Of a stretch of 64,000 nucleotides of DNA, positions 53,615 to 63,561 are shown piece after piece. This DNA comes from Lysinibacillus parviboronicapiens (GTDB lineage Bacteria > Bacillota > Bacilli > Bacillales_A > Planococcaceae). The notes beneath the pieces were generated by a model. It did no database searches, was not told the DNA's origin, and was given only the letters and a program-made list of their open reading frames with translations. Positions within the stretch are counted from its first letter, which is position 1. Each line of letters opens with the position of its first letter. The position numbers and the translations under genes are program-made. The DNA lies in contig NZ_PYWI01000022.1 of NCBI RefSeq assembly GCF_003049575.1, positions 1-64,000 of the forward strand, written 5' to 3'.

Positions 53615-54307
53615 ATGACAGTAGGGGTGCTATGTATACATGGATTTTCAGGTGGACCTTACGAAGTAGAACCATTTACAGCTTATTTACGGGCGCAGAC
53701 AGATTGGTTGATTGAGACGCCGACCTTATCTGGACATGGTGAAGAATTGCATATGCGAGGTTTTACAGCAAAACATTGGCTAATGGATACTGAACTAGCT
53801 TTTCGTGCACTTGCGAAAAAGGTGGATGAAGTAATAATAGTTGGCTTTTCGATGGGTGGTATTATCGCTTTATACTTGGCGAAACGTTATAAAGTGAAAA
53901 AGCTTGTGTTACTTAGTGCGGCCGCGAGGTACGTGAGTCCAAAGCAGCTTGTTAAGGATTTTAAAATGCTGGCGACAGAGGCTTACCATCGCAATCTTTC
54001 TAATAATGAACTGTTTTTACGTTATCGCAGTAAATTTAACAACGTGCCCTTATCAGCAACAATTGAATTTATGAAACTCGTTCAAGCGGTAGCGCCGTAT
54101 TATAAAAATATAAAAAATCCAGTATTTATAATACAGGGAAAATTAGACGGTATTGTACCATATCATACGGCACAATTTTTGTATGATCAACTTGCCTCGA
54201 AAGACAAACATTTGTATTTTTCTGATAATGGCAAGCATCATATTTGTTATGGCGAGGATTGCTCTGCTTGGTTTTTAAGGGTTCTTGAATTTTTAAAGGG
54301 TCAATAA
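53615..54307 (+). CDS. Carboxylesterase, Est30/YvaK-like
   Basis: Alpha/beta hydrolase of 230 residues. HGFSGGPYEVEPF forms the oxyanion region, GFSMGG carries the nucleophile Ser (about 93), and QGKLDGIVPYH (Asp) and NGKHHI (His) complete the triad. Similar in size to the thermostable Est30 family, which hydrolyses short-chain esters. ATG follows AGGGGTGAGG. In B. subtilis yvaK is near rnr; that link is absent here. Confidence 0.9.
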   Translation: MTVGVLCIHGFSGGPYEVEPFTAYLRAQTDWLIETPTLSGHGEELHMRGFTAKHWLMDTELAFRALAKKVDEVIIVGFSMGGIIALYLAKRYKVKKLVLLSAAARYVSPKQLVKDFKMLATEAYHRNLSNNELFLRYRSKFNNVPLSATIEFMKLVQAVAPYYKNIKNPVFIIQGKLDGIVPYHTAQFLYDQLASKDKHLYFSDNGKHHICYGEDCSAWFLRVLEFLKGQ

Positions 54308-54658
54308 GTAGTCAGATTATTACGACTCATGCGTTATCGTTGCATACGACTGATTCACGTGATAGACTAGTGTAAGCAATGGATACATTTTGTGCGAAGA
54401 CTCTTCATGATTTGGTTGAAGAGTGCTTTTTTTTGAACATAACGGTTTTATTCTAAGTGAATAATTACGACAGAATTGAACCGCTCGGTAAAGACCGGGC
54501 TTTCCTTTTCATATAAGAGAGCTCTACACGATACATCCACGTAGAGAGAATTTTTAAGTAACGGAAACGTTCCACACCACAGGCTCGAATTTGCCGACAA
54601 CTTCATCTGAAAATGTAACCATTTGTCAACTTATAAAGGAAAAAGGAGATTGAGAAGT
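54308..54658 (+). other. Intergenic region and cshA leader
   Basis: 351 bases. Contains the esterase terminator (54398-54434) and a leader of roughly 150-200 bases before cshA with weak stems (CTCTAC/GTAGAG around 54521-54545). A long leader is common for cold-induced DEAD-box helicases, but no defined element is recognised. Confidence 0.4.
54398..54434 (+). terminator. Terminator after esterase gene
   Basis: Stem ACTCTTCA/TGAAGAGT with 9-base loop, then GCTTTTTTTT. Confidence 0.85.
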
Positions 54659-56218
54659 TTGACAAATTTTTCAGAATTAAATATTAGCGAATCTTCATTA
54701 CGTTCACTAAAGCGAATGGGATTTGAAGAAGCAACACCAATACAAGAAGGTACTATCAAGTTTGCAATGGAAGGCCGCGACGTTTTAGGTCAAGCGCAAA
54801 CTGGTACTGGTAAAACAGCAGCATTCGGTATTCCACTTATTGAGAAAATCGATCCTAAAAACCCTGCAATCCAAGCTTTAATCATCGCTCCGACTCGTGA
54901 GCTAGCGATTCAAGTTTCAGAAGAACTATATAAATTAGGTTACGACAAACGTGTTAAATTATTATCAGTTTACGGTGGTCAAGAAATTGGTCGTCAAATC
55001 CGTGCACTGAAAAATAAGCCACAAATTATTGTTGGTACACCAGGGCGTATTTTAGACCATATTAATCGTCGTACGCTTAAATTAGAAGAAGTTCAAACAC
55101 TTGTACTAGACGAAGCGGATGAAATGCTGAACATGGGCTTCATCGATGACATTAACACAATTTTAGAAAGCGTGCCATCTAGCCGTCAAACATTATTGTT
55201 CTCAGCTACTATGCCACCAGCTATTCGTAAAATTGCTGAAACTTTCATGAACAACCCAGAAGTAGTTAAAATTAAAGCAAAAGAAATGACAGTTGAAAAT
55301 ATCGAGCAGTTCTTCGTGAAAGCGACTGAACGTGAGAAATTTGATGCGTTATCTCGTTTATTAGATGTTCAAAAACCGGAACTTGCGATTATCTTTGGTC
55401 GTACAAAACGCCGTGTTGATGAATTATCACAAGCGCTAAGCGTACGTGGTTACCTTGCAGAAGGTATTCATGGTGATTTAAGCCAAGCGAAACGTATTTC
55501 AGTTTTACGCCAATTCAAAGAGGGTAAAATTGACATTTTAATTGCAACGGACGTAGCTGCTCGTGGTCTTGATATTTCAGGCGTAACGCATGTTTACAAC
55601 TTCGATATTCCACAAGATCCAGAATCTTACGTTCACCGTATTGGACGTACTGGTCGTGCTGGTAAATCGGGTACAGCAATCACTTTCGTAACACCACGTG
55701 AAATGGGTTACCTACGTATCGTTGAAGATACTACGAAAAAACGCATGACGCCACTTCGTCCACCAACAACTGACGAAGCATTGGTTGGTCAACAACGTTT
55801 AGCTGTTGAGAAGCTTGAGGGTCTTGTTACTAACAATGACTTAGGTGAATACCGCACTCTTGCTGCAGAAATACTTGAAAACCATGATGCAACAGATGTA
55901 GTTGCTGCTGCATTACGCTCATTAACAAAAGAGCCTGATGATACACCTGTAACAATTACAGAAGAGCGTCCATTACCAATGCGTCGTGAACGTTCTGGCG
56001 GTGGCGGAGGCCGCAGTGGAGATCGTGGAGGCCGTGGAGGTCGTAACTTCAGCGGAGGCCGTCGAGAAGGCGGACGAAGCGGAGAACGCCGCGGTGGAGA
56101 TCGTGGAGGTCGCCGAGATGGCGGACGTCGTGACGGAGGTCGCCGTGAAGGTGGACAAGGTCAAAGTCAAGGACAAGGCCAAGGACGTTCTAGAGCTCCT
56201 CGCCGCCATGAAGACTAA
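54659..56218 (+). CDS. cshA: DEAD-box RNA helicase CshA
   Basis: Product of 519 residues. Helicase motifs in order: Q motif [59 protein letters not shown] and [10 protein letters not shown]. The C-terminal ~75 residues are RGG/GGR-rich and then GQ-rich, an RNA-binding tail. In Bacillus, CshA works in the RNA degradosome and at low temperature. TTG 54659 stands 8 bases after AAGGAGA; an upstream reading start at 54623 lacks a ribosome site. Confidence 0.94.
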   Translation: MTNFSELNISESSLRSLKRMGFEEATPIQEGTIKFAMEGRDVLGQAQTGTGKTAAFGIPLIEKIDPKNPAIQALIIAPTRELAIQVSEELYKLGYDKRVKLLSVYGGQEIGRQIRALKNKPQIIVGTPGRILDHINRRTLKLEEVQTLVLDEADEMLNMGFIDDINTILESVPSSRQTLLFSATMPPAIRKIAETFMNNPEVVKIKAKEMTVENIEQFFVKATEREKFDALSRLLDVQKPELAIIFGRTKRRVDELSQALSVRGYLAEGIHGDLSQAKRISVLRQFKEGKIDILIATDVAARGLDISGVTHVYNFDIPQDPESYVHRIGRTGRAGKSGTAITFVTPREMGYLRIVEDTTKKRMTPLRPPTTDEALVGQQRLAVEKLEGLVTNNDLGEYRTLAAEILENHDATDVVAAALRSLTKEPDDTPVTITEERPLPMRRERSGGGGGRSGDRGGRGGRNFSGGRREGGRSGERRGGDRGGRRDGGRRDGGRREGGQGQSQGQGQGRSRAPRRHED

Positions 56219-56229
56219 TACTCATTTTG

Positions 56230-56262
56230 AACCTTACAGTCTAATTTGACTGTAAGGTTTTT
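56230..56262 (+). terminator. cshA terminator
   Basis: Perfect 10-bp stem CCTTACAGTC/GACTGTAAGG, then TTTTTTT. Confidence 0.9.
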
Positions 56263-56332
56263 TTCGTTTTTAATTGAAACAATATGGTGTTTAGGTACGT
56301 ATACATAGTTGAATAAAAGAGGAGGAACAACT

Positions 56333-56812
56333 TTGAGAGCAGAACCAATTCATCAAATTTCTCGTAAAGGGCTAACGGTATGGCGACTATATGGTGTAAT
56401 TCAGACCGTGGTACTCATAATTGTGGCAGCATTTGTATGTTATGGCGTATATTATTTTGAATGGCCAACATTCATTTATTTTATTGCAGGTGCTGTTGTT
56501 TTACTGAGTGTCATTCTGTCTGTCTATTTATTTCCGAAGATTCGTTGGGATCGTTGGCGTTATGAAGTACGTGAACATGAAATCGAAGTGCAGCATGGCT
56601 TATTCGTTGTAAAACGTACACTGATTCCAATGGTGCGTGTTCAACACGTTGATACAACACAAGGGCCGATATTAAAAAGATATAATCTCGGTAATATTTC
56701 GATTTCTACTGCTGCTACTGTACATACAATTCCTGCACTTATCATGGATGAGGCAGATGGACTTCGTGCGCGTATTTCGGAATTAGCAAGGGTGGCGGAA
56801 GATGATGTCTAA
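56333..56812 (+). CDS. ydbS: YdbS-like bacterial PH domain membrane protein
   Basis: Product of 159 residues: two membrane helices (about 25-65) and a C-terminal bPH2 domain (RYEVREHEIEVQHGLFVVKRTLIPMVRVQHVDTTQGPIL in outline). TTG 56333 follows AGGAGGAAC. Its end overlaps ydbT by 11 bases, as expected of a coupled pair. YdbS/YdbT are implicated in resistance to certain antimicrobials in Bacillus; mechanism unknown. Confidence 0.9.
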   Translation: MRAEPIHQISRKGLTVWRLYGVIQTVVLIIVAAFVCYGVYYFEWPTFIYFIAGAVVLLSVILSVYLFPKIRWDRWRYEVREHEIEVQHGLFVVKRTLIPMVRVQHVDTTQGPILKRYNLGNISISTAATVHTIPALIMDEADGLRARISELARVAEDDV

Positions 56813-58283
56813 TGAAATTTATCGTTTGCACCCAGTGTCGGCCATTATCACGACTATAAAAGCATTGAAGAGTATGATTTTACCAGTTGCGATTATTATT
56901 ATTAGTAATGGCTTTAATTTTTCATTTAACTTCCACAGTGAACATTTTTTTGAAACGATTTTATTGTTTGGTGTATGGGGTGGAGCGGCAGTACTTGCAC
57001 TTGTAGGTGGTCTTATAAAATGGCGCACATTTGTCTATTGGTTTGAGGATGGTGAACTACGTGTAAAGTACGGATTGTTCGTAAAGAAGAAACGATATAT
57101 TCCATTTGAACGCATTCAAAGCTTAAATTATAATGAGGGCATTTTTCATCGTTTATTTGGTTTAGTAAAGGTGCAAGTTGAAACCGCTGGTAGTAAGGGC
57201 GGTAAGCCAGAGGTAGAATTAACAGCAATACGCAAGGTGGCAGCAGATGTTATTGAACTTGAAATGCGTCGGGCGAAAAGTCAAGTAGATCAACACATTG
57301 AAGCAGGACAGTCGCTTGATTCTACGCATGTGGAAGAAGTGATAGTTCCGACAATTTATCATATGTCAATCCGTGATTTACTGGTGTTAGCAACAACCTC
57401 TGGTGGAATTGGCGTAGTGCTTTCGGGGCTTGTGGCAGTAGTCTCACAGTTTTCAGATATTATTCCGTATGAAGCAGTATTCCATGAGCTTTCCGACTTT
57501 GTAAAAGTTGGTGCGTTTTTAGTAGCATTGACAGTCATGCTAATTCTTATAGTCGCATGGTTTGTATCCGTCATGATTACACTTGTAAATTATTACGATT
57601 ATACAGTTCGAATTGAAGACGAAAAGCTTATTATTACAAAGGGTTTGCTGGAAAAGAAGCGCATTACCTTACCTTTAAATCGAATTCAAGCTATTCGCAT
57701 TGTTGAAAATCCTTTACGTCAGTTAACAGGCTTTGCAACAGTTGTTGTAGAAAGTGCTGGAGGAAACGGTGAAACAGGTGGAGATAAGAAAATTGCACTG
57801 TTTCCACTTATTAAAAAGTCGGATTGTCTACAAACATTAGCTGAACTTTTTCCGGATATGAACTGGCATCCTGAATTCACACGTTCACCAAAACGAGCTC
57901 GTCCATTTTTTTATCGCATTGATTTTATTTGGCTTATACCGATAATTGGTGCAGGCAGTTATTTCTTATATCCGTATGGTTTGCTATCGTTGCTCCTGAT
58001 TCCATTAACGATATTACTTGGTGTATGGCAACATAAAACGGCAGGCTATATGATTGATGGTAAACAATTTACCATGCAATATCGTCTGTTTAGTCGTATA
58101 ACATTTTGTATGGAGAAAAAGCGTATACAATCGGTGGAGTGTACACAAACATATTTCCAAAAGAGGAAAAATGTTATGTCTGTTAAGGCTACAGTAATGT
58201 CAGGTATGACAGGTATGACAGGTAATGTTCCTAGTTTGGAACAACGTGATGCTGAAACAATATTATCTTGGTATGAATATTGA
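56802..58283 (+). CDS. ydbT: YdbT-like protein with several PH domains
   Basis: Membrane protein of 493 residues with alternating pairs of helices and three bPH2-type domains: about 70-150 (GELRVKYGLFVKKKRYIPFERIQSL), 265-345 (KLIITKGLLEKKRITLPLNRIQAIRI) and 410-485 (QFTMQYRLFSRITFCMEKKRIQSVE), each in outline. Layout matches B. subtilis YdbT, and the acpS-ydcC-alr genes follow as in that genome. ATG 56802 or 56805. Confidence 0.92.
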   Translation: MMSNEIYRLHPVSAIITTIKALKSMILPVAIIIISNGFNFSFNFHSEHFFETILLFGVWGGAAVLALVGGLIKWRTFVYWFEDGELRVKYGLFVKKKRYIPFERIQSLNYNEGIFHRLFGLVKVQVETAGSKGGKPEVELTAIRKVAADVIELEMRRAKSQVDQHIEAGQSLDSTHVEEVIVPTIYHMSIRDLLVLATTSGGIGVVLSGLVAVVSQFSDIIPYEAVFHELSDFVKVGAFLVALTVMLILIVAWFVSVMITLVNYYDYTVRIEDEKLIITKGLLEKKRITLPLNRIQAIRIVENPLRQLTGFATVVVESAGGNGETGGDKKIALFPLIKKSDCLQTLAELFPDMNWHPEFTRSPKRARPFFYRIDFIWLIPIIGAGSYFLYPYGLLSLLLIPLTILLGVWQHKTAGYMIDGKQFTMQYRLFSRITFCMEKKRIQSVECTQTYFQKRKNVMSVKATVMSGMTGMTGNVPSLEQRDAETILSWYEY

Positions 58284-58291
58284 TGACAACT

Positions 58292-58333
58292 ATAAAAGCT
58301 AATCTTACAGTAAAATGTGAAGATTAGCTTTTT
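58292..58333 (+). terminator. ydbST terminator
   Basis: Perfect 13-bp stem AAAAGCTAATCTT/AAGATTAGCTTTT, then TTT. Confidence 0.85.
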
Positions 58334-58396
58334 TATCTATAAATTTACAAAAATGATGTATATAATAGAATAAATCAAACGTAAGGGGTGGTAATC

Positions 58397-58972
58397 GTGT
58401 TTAAATATGATATTTGTGAGAAAACATATTTGAAATTGTTAGATTTAAGTGATGTGGATGAATTATTTGCACTGACTGATCGTTCAAGGGACACGTTGCG
58501 AGAGTGGTTGCCATTTGTGGATGATGTGATAACGGTAAAAGATACTGAACAATTTGTGAGAAATGCAATGCAACAATATGCAAATAATAATGGAATACAA
58601 GCTGGGATTTACTATGAAGGTAAACTTGCGGGTGTAATTGGCTTTCATCAAGTGAATTGGCAACATAAATGGACGAGTATAGGTTATTGGTTAGGTAAAG
58701 ATTTTGTCGGCAAAGGGTTGGTTACTAATTCGATGAAAGCTTTTATTGATTATGCTTTTAGCTATTTGAAGTTAAATCGCATTGAGGTACGTGTAGCAGT
58801 AGGGAATATTCGAAGTCGCACCATACCTAAAGTGTTAGGCTTTCATGAAGAAGGCCGTCTTAGAGATGCAGAATGGTTATATGATCATCATGTAGACCAG
58901 GTTGTATATGGCTTAACGGCCGCTGAGTGGAAAAAAATTAAATCAACTAAAGGAGAAACTGTTGCGTTATAA
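58397..58972 (+). CDS. RimL-type GNAT acetyltransferase
   Basis: Product of 191 residues. Typical ribosomal-protein-acetyltransferase-like features: RDTLREWLPFVDDV near the N-terminus, IGYWLGKDFVGKGLVTNSMKAFIDYAF (acetyl-CoA loop) and EVRVAVGNIRSRTIPKVLGFHEEGRLRDAE (in outline). Close in pattern to B. subtilis YdaF. GTG 58397 follows AAGGGGTGG; GTG 58388 overlaps that site. Confidence 0.9.
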   Translation: MFKYDICEKTYLKLLDLSDVDELFALTDRSRDTLREWLPFVDDVITVKDTEQFVRNAMQQYANNNGIQAGIYYEGKLAGVIGFHQVNWQHKWTSIGYWLGKDFVGKGLVTNSMKAFIDYAFSYLKLNRIEVRVAVGNIRSRTIPKVLGFHEEGRLRDAEWLYDHHVDQVVYGLTAAEWKKIKSTKGETVAL

Positions 58973-59038
58973 TTTGATCAACAAAGAGCCAATGTGAAAC
59001 GGAAAGAACAATAAAGCCTGAAAGTAGATAAACAACAA

Positions 59039-59077
59039 AAGAGTGAAGGTTAAATTAATGACCTCACTCTCTTTTTT
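59039..59077. terminator. Bidirectional terminator GNAT/rhomboid
   Basis: Stem AGAGTGA-GGT with ACC-TCACTCT, one bulge, T-run on the plus strand and CTTTTGTTGTTT on the minus strand. Confidence 0.75.
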
Positions 59078-59081
59078 CGCG

Positions 59082-59702
59082 TTATTTACCTGCCATCTTT
59101 TGCTTACGCCAACTTAAGATTCTTTTTGGATGTAGGTAGACAAGTCCGAGAATGAATCCGGTTACTAAACCACCTAAATGAGCATAGACATTCACATTGG
59201 GCTGTAAAAACGTCATAATCACACTAATGACGATAATCGGTAAAATAACCTTACGTAGCATAGGCATGGTACGACGAGTATAGTATACAAGTGCCCCAAA
59301 AGCACCAAAAATTCCAAAGATAGCGCCGCTTGCGCCAAGACTCGCATAGCTACTATCATTTAGCATAAAGGTTGCCATGTTACCGATAACACCTGATACT
59401 AAGTAAATCGTGATGAAACGTGCCTTACCTGCAATCTTTTCAAGCTCAGGCCCAAATAAATACAGTGAAAACATATTGAAGAGTACATGCATAAAGCCAG
59501 CATGTAAAAACATTGCTGAGAAAACACGCCACCATTCACCGTTTTGTACGAGGAAATTTGCTTGCACACCATAGTTCCACAAAAGTGTACCTATGCCAGG
59601 TAAAAGAGTTAATACATAAAGGATAAGATTGACTGCTATTAATGTTGAAACAACAGGATAATACTTTGTATATTGCTTAAAATTTTCTGTTCTACTAAAC
59701 AT
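59082..59702 (-). CDS. Rhomboid family intramembrane serine protease
   Basis: Product of 206 residues with six helices. Catalytic Ser in GASGAIFG (about 128), catalytic His in AHLGGLVTGF (about 178), and the conserved HAGFMHVLFNMFSLYLFG. It cleaves membrane-embedded substrates. The position beside acpS matches ydcA of B. subtilis. Start ATG at 59702 follows AGGTGGAGCA. Confidence 0.92.
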   Translation of the reverse strand: MFSRTENFKQYTKYYPVVSTLIAVNLILYVLTLLPGIGTLLWNYGVQANFLVQNGEWWRVFSAMFLHAGFMHVLFNMFSLYLFGPELEKIAGKARFITIYLVSGVIGNMATFMLNDSSYASLGASGAIFGIFGAFGALVYYTRRTMPMLRKVILPIIVISVIMTFLQPNVNVYAHLGGLVTGFILGLVYLHPKRILSWRKQKMAGK

Positions 59703-59766
59703 TGCTCCACCTCAATTTACAATTATTATACATGGCTTTTTGGAAATAAGAAAAGGAGAAGTTCAT

Positions 59767-60120
59767 ATGATTAAAGGAATTGGTCTCGACATTGTAGAAA
59801 TCGAACGCATTGCTAAGGTGATGGCACGTTCAAATAAATTTATGGAACGTATTTTATCTCAAAGGGAACAGACAATATTTGCAACACATTCAGAAACTCG
59901 CAAAATAGAATTTTTGGCAGGGCGATTTGCCGCCAAAGAAGCTTTTTCTAAAGCGTTGGGTACGGGTATAGGTAAAGCATGTGAGCTCCAAGATATCGAG
60001 ATATTAAGAGGAGAAGCTGGTAATCCGGTTCTATATTTTAAAGGGGAACGAGTGGACGGATATGTCAGCATTACACATACTCAGCAATATGCAGCTGCAC
60101 AAGTAATATTACTATTGTAG
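59767..60120 (+). CDS. acpS: Holo-[acyl-carrier-protein] synthase
   Basis: Product of 117 residues transferring phosphopantetheine to ACP. Motifs GIGLDIVEIERI (Mg Asp) and EFLAGRFAAKEAFSKALGTG (catalytic Glu), VSITHT near the end. ATG 59767 follows AGGAGAAG. Same size as other bacilli. Confidence 0.96.
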   Translation: MIKGIGLDIVEIERIAKVMARSNKFMERILSQREQTIFATHSETRKIEFLAGRFAAKEAFSKALGTGIGKACELQDIEILRGEAGNPVLYFKGERVDGYVSITHTQQYAAAQVILLL

Positions 60121-60393
60121 TAAATTGTGATTGGCACAATTCACTCCCAGAAAAATTGCGACATTTGCCAGTAGGTGTTTTCGTTTAGTTAGCCACAGTA
60201 CAATCGTTCGTTAAAAAGCAATCGCGTTCATCTTGCTAGCTGTAGGGTAGGAGGGCTTATGGTTACTTCGATTCTGCCACAAAACATATGATGGATGAAG
60301 ATAAATATATAGCCTACTCTCTTCAAAAGACATAACTGACAAATACAGTTCATATATTGTCGTAGTGGATTTGAAAGAAGAAAGGGTGAAAGC

Positions 60394-61440
60394 GTGGGCA
60401 ACCGTTTAGTTACTTGGCTCGTTTTAATTTGTGCGATATTACTTCTGTCGGCATGTGGTACAGCCTCACAGGAAAAAGTGTTGAAGAAAGTTAATGGCAA
60501 GTGGTCAGAGACAGATGGTTATGAATTAGACGCTACGATGGAGATTAAATCGGGTGGTGAACCGAGAAAGTATGATGTAACTGTTTGGCATACTAAACCT
60601 GATTTTTACCGAGTAGAAGTAGTAGAAAGTGGGAAAGATGTTTCGCAAATGATTGTGCGCAATGCAGATGGCGTCTTTGTCGTTACACCAACATTGAACA
60701 AAATGTATAAGTTTCAAAGTGATTGGCCAAAGAAAAATAGTCAGGCCTATTTAATTGGAGCACTTGCAGAAGATTTAGCAGAAGATAAAAATTTAGTCAT
60801 GAAAGAAGAGGACAAAGCATATATATTTGAAGCGGCTACTAGAAATAGCTATAAAAATAGTATGCCTCACCAAGTCATAACAGTTGATAAAAAATCAATG
60901 CTTCCTACATCGGTAGTAATTATGAATGATGTGAAGGAAGAGCAAATTCGTATTACATTTAAAAATATAAAATTAGGTGTACAACATGCTGCGAAAGAAT
61001 ATGCAGTAGAGCAATTTACTGAATCAGATGAAACGAAAGGCGAACAAGCCGCGCCAGCAGAAAAAGATGATAAAGAAGCAGTTGGTGCAGAAGTAGAGTA
61101 TGAAGAATTCCAAACACATTACCCAGTTGTGAATTTTGAAAACACAACAATGGTTGATGAGCAAGCTATGAATGATGGTGGTATGGAGCGTGTCATCTTA
61201 ACATTTGAAGGTGATAAGGCGTATACTGTGATGCAACAACCAGCTACGAAAGAGACTTCTATGTTGCCGGTAACTTCTCCAGGAGATCCTGTTGACTTAG
61301 GCTTTACAATTGGTGCTATCACAGATACATCTATTAGCTGGGAAAAAGATGGCGTTGCCTTCTTTGTAGCATCGAGTAAGCTGACGCGCGAAGAAATGAT
61401 TGAAGTTGCTAGTTCGATGACGATAAGTAGTATGAAGTAG
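60394..61440 (+). CDS. ydcC: YdcC-like outer-surface lipoprotein
   Basis: Lipoprotein of 348 residues with lipobox LLSAC (Cys21). The N-terminal half is a LolA-like lipid-binding beta fold (GYELDATMEIKSGGEPRKYDVTVWHTKPDFYRVEV in outline); the C-terminal part is a DUF4367-type domain (VILTFEGDKAYTVMQQP, GFTIGAITDTSISWEKDG). It is an extracytoplasmic protein; in B. subtilis the gene is sporulation-associated. GTG 60394 follows AAAGGGTG. Confidence 0.9.
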   Translation: MGNRLVTWLVLICAILLLSACGTASQEKVLKKVNGKWSETDGYELDATMEIKSGGEPRKYDVTVWHTKPDFYRVEVVESGKDVSQMIVRNADGVFVVTPTLNKMYKFQSDWPKKNSQAYLIGALAEDLAEDKNLVMKEEDKAYIFEAATRNSYKNSMPHQVITVDKKSMLPTSVVIMNDVKEEQIRITFKNIKLGVQHAAKEYAVEQFTESDETKGEQAAPAEKDDKEAVGAEVEYEEFQTHYPVVNFENTTMVDEQAMNDGGMERVILTFEGDKAYTVMQQPATKETSMLPVTSPGDPVDLGFTIGAITDTSISWEKDGVAFFVASSKLTREEMIEVASSMTISSMK

Positions 61441-61446
61441 TTTTTT

Positions 61447-61486
61447 ACTAGCTACAGCTTTCTAGGTGAAGAAAGCTGTAGCTAGT
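61447..61486. terminator. Perfect 16-bp hairpin between ydcC and alr
   Basis: ACTAGCTACAGCTTTC (61447-61462) and GAAAGCTGTAGCTAGT (61471-61486), loop TAGGTGAA. The TTTTTT is before the stem on the plus strand and no T-run follows, so termination is uncertain. Confidence 0.55.
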
Positions 61487-61655
61487 TAAGCAAAAGAGTA
61501 CATTTATAATAAAAAAAGTTGTATATTAACACTATTCAGGTGCTTTAACACCCAGAGCAATACGAACCCAACTAGATTTTATTTCAAAGTATAATAAATA
61601 AAAAAGTATTTTGGTATTACATAATGGTTTAATAAAACATAAAGAGGGTATTCTA

Positions 61656-62777
61656 ATGGAGACACAGCAGCATTTTAGACCAACCAAAGCAATTATAGAC
61701 TTACAAGCGATTCAACAAAACGTGAGAAACTTAAAAGAGCTACTTCAACCAAATGTACAAGTTATCGCAGTAGTGAAGGCAAATGCATATGGACATGGCG
61801 ATGTAGCCGTTGCAAAAGCGGCGCTGGAAGCAGGCGCAACAATGCTAGCCGTAGCTACACCGGACGAAGCATTACATATTCGAGCACATTTTGAAGAACC
61901 AGACATACTAGTATTAGGAGCTTCGCCAGTGTCGTTTGCACCATACGCAGCTCAGCAACGCATTATTCTTACTACATTTGCAAGAGAATGGCTACAACAA
62001 GTTTCGACACTTATTACTAATATAGTAAATCCTCTACGCCTACATATTAAAGTAGATAGTGGAATGGGAAGAATCGGCGTACGTACAGAGGAACAATTAT
62101 TAGATTTATATCATACGATTCAACTAACGGATAATGTGGAGCTTGACGGAATCTTCACACACTTCGCAACAGCCGATGAGGAGGATACGCAATATTTCGA
62201 TAGCCAAGTGCAGTGTTTTGAAAAACTTATATCCTTATTACCTGAAAAACCAAGACTTGTACATGCTTCAAATACAGCGACGTCTTTAGTGAAAGATGCG
62301 CATTTACAATTTGATGCAGTACGATATGGTATTTCCATGTATGGATTATCGCCATCGTCTTATGTTGAAGAGATTTTACCATTTCCCTTGAACCCAGCCT
62401 TTTCACTTGAAAGTGAGCTTGTACATGTAAAGCACTTAAAGGTAGGCGAATCAGTAGGCTATGGTGCAACATTTGTTGCTCCTATAGATATGTGGATAGG
62501 TACTATCCCAGTAGGCTATGCGGATGGCGTAATTCGTAAACTAGCTGGACAAGAAGTGATTATTGGTGGACAAAGAACGCCGATAGTTGGACGAATTTGC
62601 ATGGACCAATGTATGGTTGCCCTCCCAAAAGCATATGCTATAGGAGAGAAAGTAACGCTCATTGGTCGTCAAGGGCAAGAAGTTATTTCAATGAATGAAT
62701 GGGCAGCAAAGCTTGAAACTATAAATTATGAAGTACCGTGCATTATAACAGCAAGAGTCCCTAGAATATATATTTAA
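61656..62777 (+). CDS. alr: Alanine racemase
   Basis: PLP enzyme of 373 residues making D-alanine. PLP Lys41 in VVKANAYGHG; KVDSGMGRIGVR; HASNTATSL; catalytic Tyr in SVGYGATF; GRICMDQCMV. ATG 61656 follows AAGAGGGT; the open frame upstream to 61611 lacks a ribosome site. It precedes the ndoAI-ndoA pair as in B. subtilis. Confidence 0.96.
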   Translation: METQQHFRPTKAIIDLQAIQQNVRNLKELLQPNVQVIAVVKANAYGHGDVAVAKAALEAGATMLAVATPDEALHIRAHFEEPDILVLGASPVSFAPYAAQQRIILTTFAREWLQQVSTLITNIVNPLRLHIKVDSGMGRIGVRTEEQLLDLYHTIQLTDNVELDGIFTHFATADEEDTQYFDSQVQCFEKLISLLPEKPRLVHASNTATSLVKDAHLQFDAVRYGISMYGLSPSSYVEEILPFPLNPAFSLESELVHVKHLKVGESVGYGATFVAPIDMWIGTIPVGYADGVIRKLAGQEVIIGGQRTPIVGRICMDQCMVALPKAYAIGEKVTLIGRQGQEVISMNEWAAKLETINYEVPCIITARVPRIYI

Positions 62778-62926
62778 AACACATATTCCTTCGACAACCA
62801 ACAAAGATTTCACAACTTATACTTCTAATTGTCAGATATTTTGTCATTTCGTGTCTTTTCAACAATATCTTTCAATGGTAGAATGAGTAGTAATGAAAAG
62901 TGATGGTTCCGTTGGAGGTGCTTGCT

Positions 62927-63190
62927 GTGTACGAGAAAAAGTTTAGAGAAGCTACAATTGCTGTTCAAGACAGATTATTTCTACAAACAAAGGAAGTAAT
63001 TGAAGGTGAATCTTTTGTGCATATTTTGTCGCGCAAAAATTTAATGCAGGAGCAACCAAATCAAATACGGGAAGCTATGATGAAAGGATATGTTGAAATG
63101 TCTCATATTAATCTGATGATTGCAAGTGAATGCTTGCATGCAGAATATGAAGCACAACATACAGTGGAGCGTCTCGTTAGCGGGGGATGA
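62927..63190 (+). CDS. ndoAI: Antitoxin of the EndoA toxin (EndoAI/MazE type), divergent N-terminus
   Basis: Product of 87 residues. The C-terminal 40 ([20 protein letters not shown] and ERLVSGG) match the toxin-binding part of B. subtilis EndoAI closely. The first 45 residues ([20 protein letters not shown]...) lack a clear ribbon-helix-helix pattern, in particular the R-S-D-F-I-R-type helix. DNA binding may therefore differ. GTG 62927 stands 7 bases after GGAGGTG. ndoA starts 4 bases after the stop. Confidence 0.85.
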   Translation: MYEKKFREATIAVQDRLFLQTKEVIEGESFVHILSRKNLMQEQPNQIREAMMKGYVEMSHINLMIASECLHAEYEAQHTVERLVSGG

Positions 63191-63194
63191 CACT

Positions 63195-63545
63195 TTGAAT
63201 GTAAAACGTGGTGACGTTTTTTTTGCAGATTTATCGCCGGTAGTCGGTTCCGAGCAAGGTGGTACTAGGCCGGTGTTAATTATTCAAAATGATATTGGCA
63301 ATCGATTTAGTCCGACTGTCATCATCGCAGCAATTACTGCACAGATACAAAAGGCAAAACTACCGACACACGTTGAAATCAATGCTGAAAAGTATGGTTT
63401 TGAACGTGATTCGGTCATTTTGCTCGAACAAGTACGTACAATCGATAAGTCTAGGCTGACAGATCGTATTACGCAACTTGATCATGCAGTGATGGAAAAG
63501 GTAGATGGTGCGTTAATGATAAGTTTAGGACTTGTCAAATTTTGA
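63195..63545 (+). CDS. ndoA: EndoA (MazF/PemK) endoribonuclease toxin
   Basis: Toxin of 116 residues, the same length as B. subtilis EndoA, which cuts RNA at [51 protein letters not shown] and [18 protein letters not shown] are conserved, including the catalytic Arg and Thr. TTG 63195 stands 8 bases after GGGGG. It is translationally linked to the antitoxin gene. Confidence 0.95.
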   Translation: MNVKRGDVFFADLSPVVGSEQGGTRPVLIIQNDIGNRFSPTVIIAAITAQIQKAKLPTHVEINAEKYGFERDSVILLEQVRTIDKSRLTDRITQLDHAVMEKVDGALMISLGLVKF

Positions 63546-63561
63546 TATACATATATGTATA

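Noticed and set aside
55973-56249. Long frames in other phases over the cshA RGG tail
   Set aside because: They are by-products of the repetitive Gly/Arg codons; the helicase frame explains the sequence.
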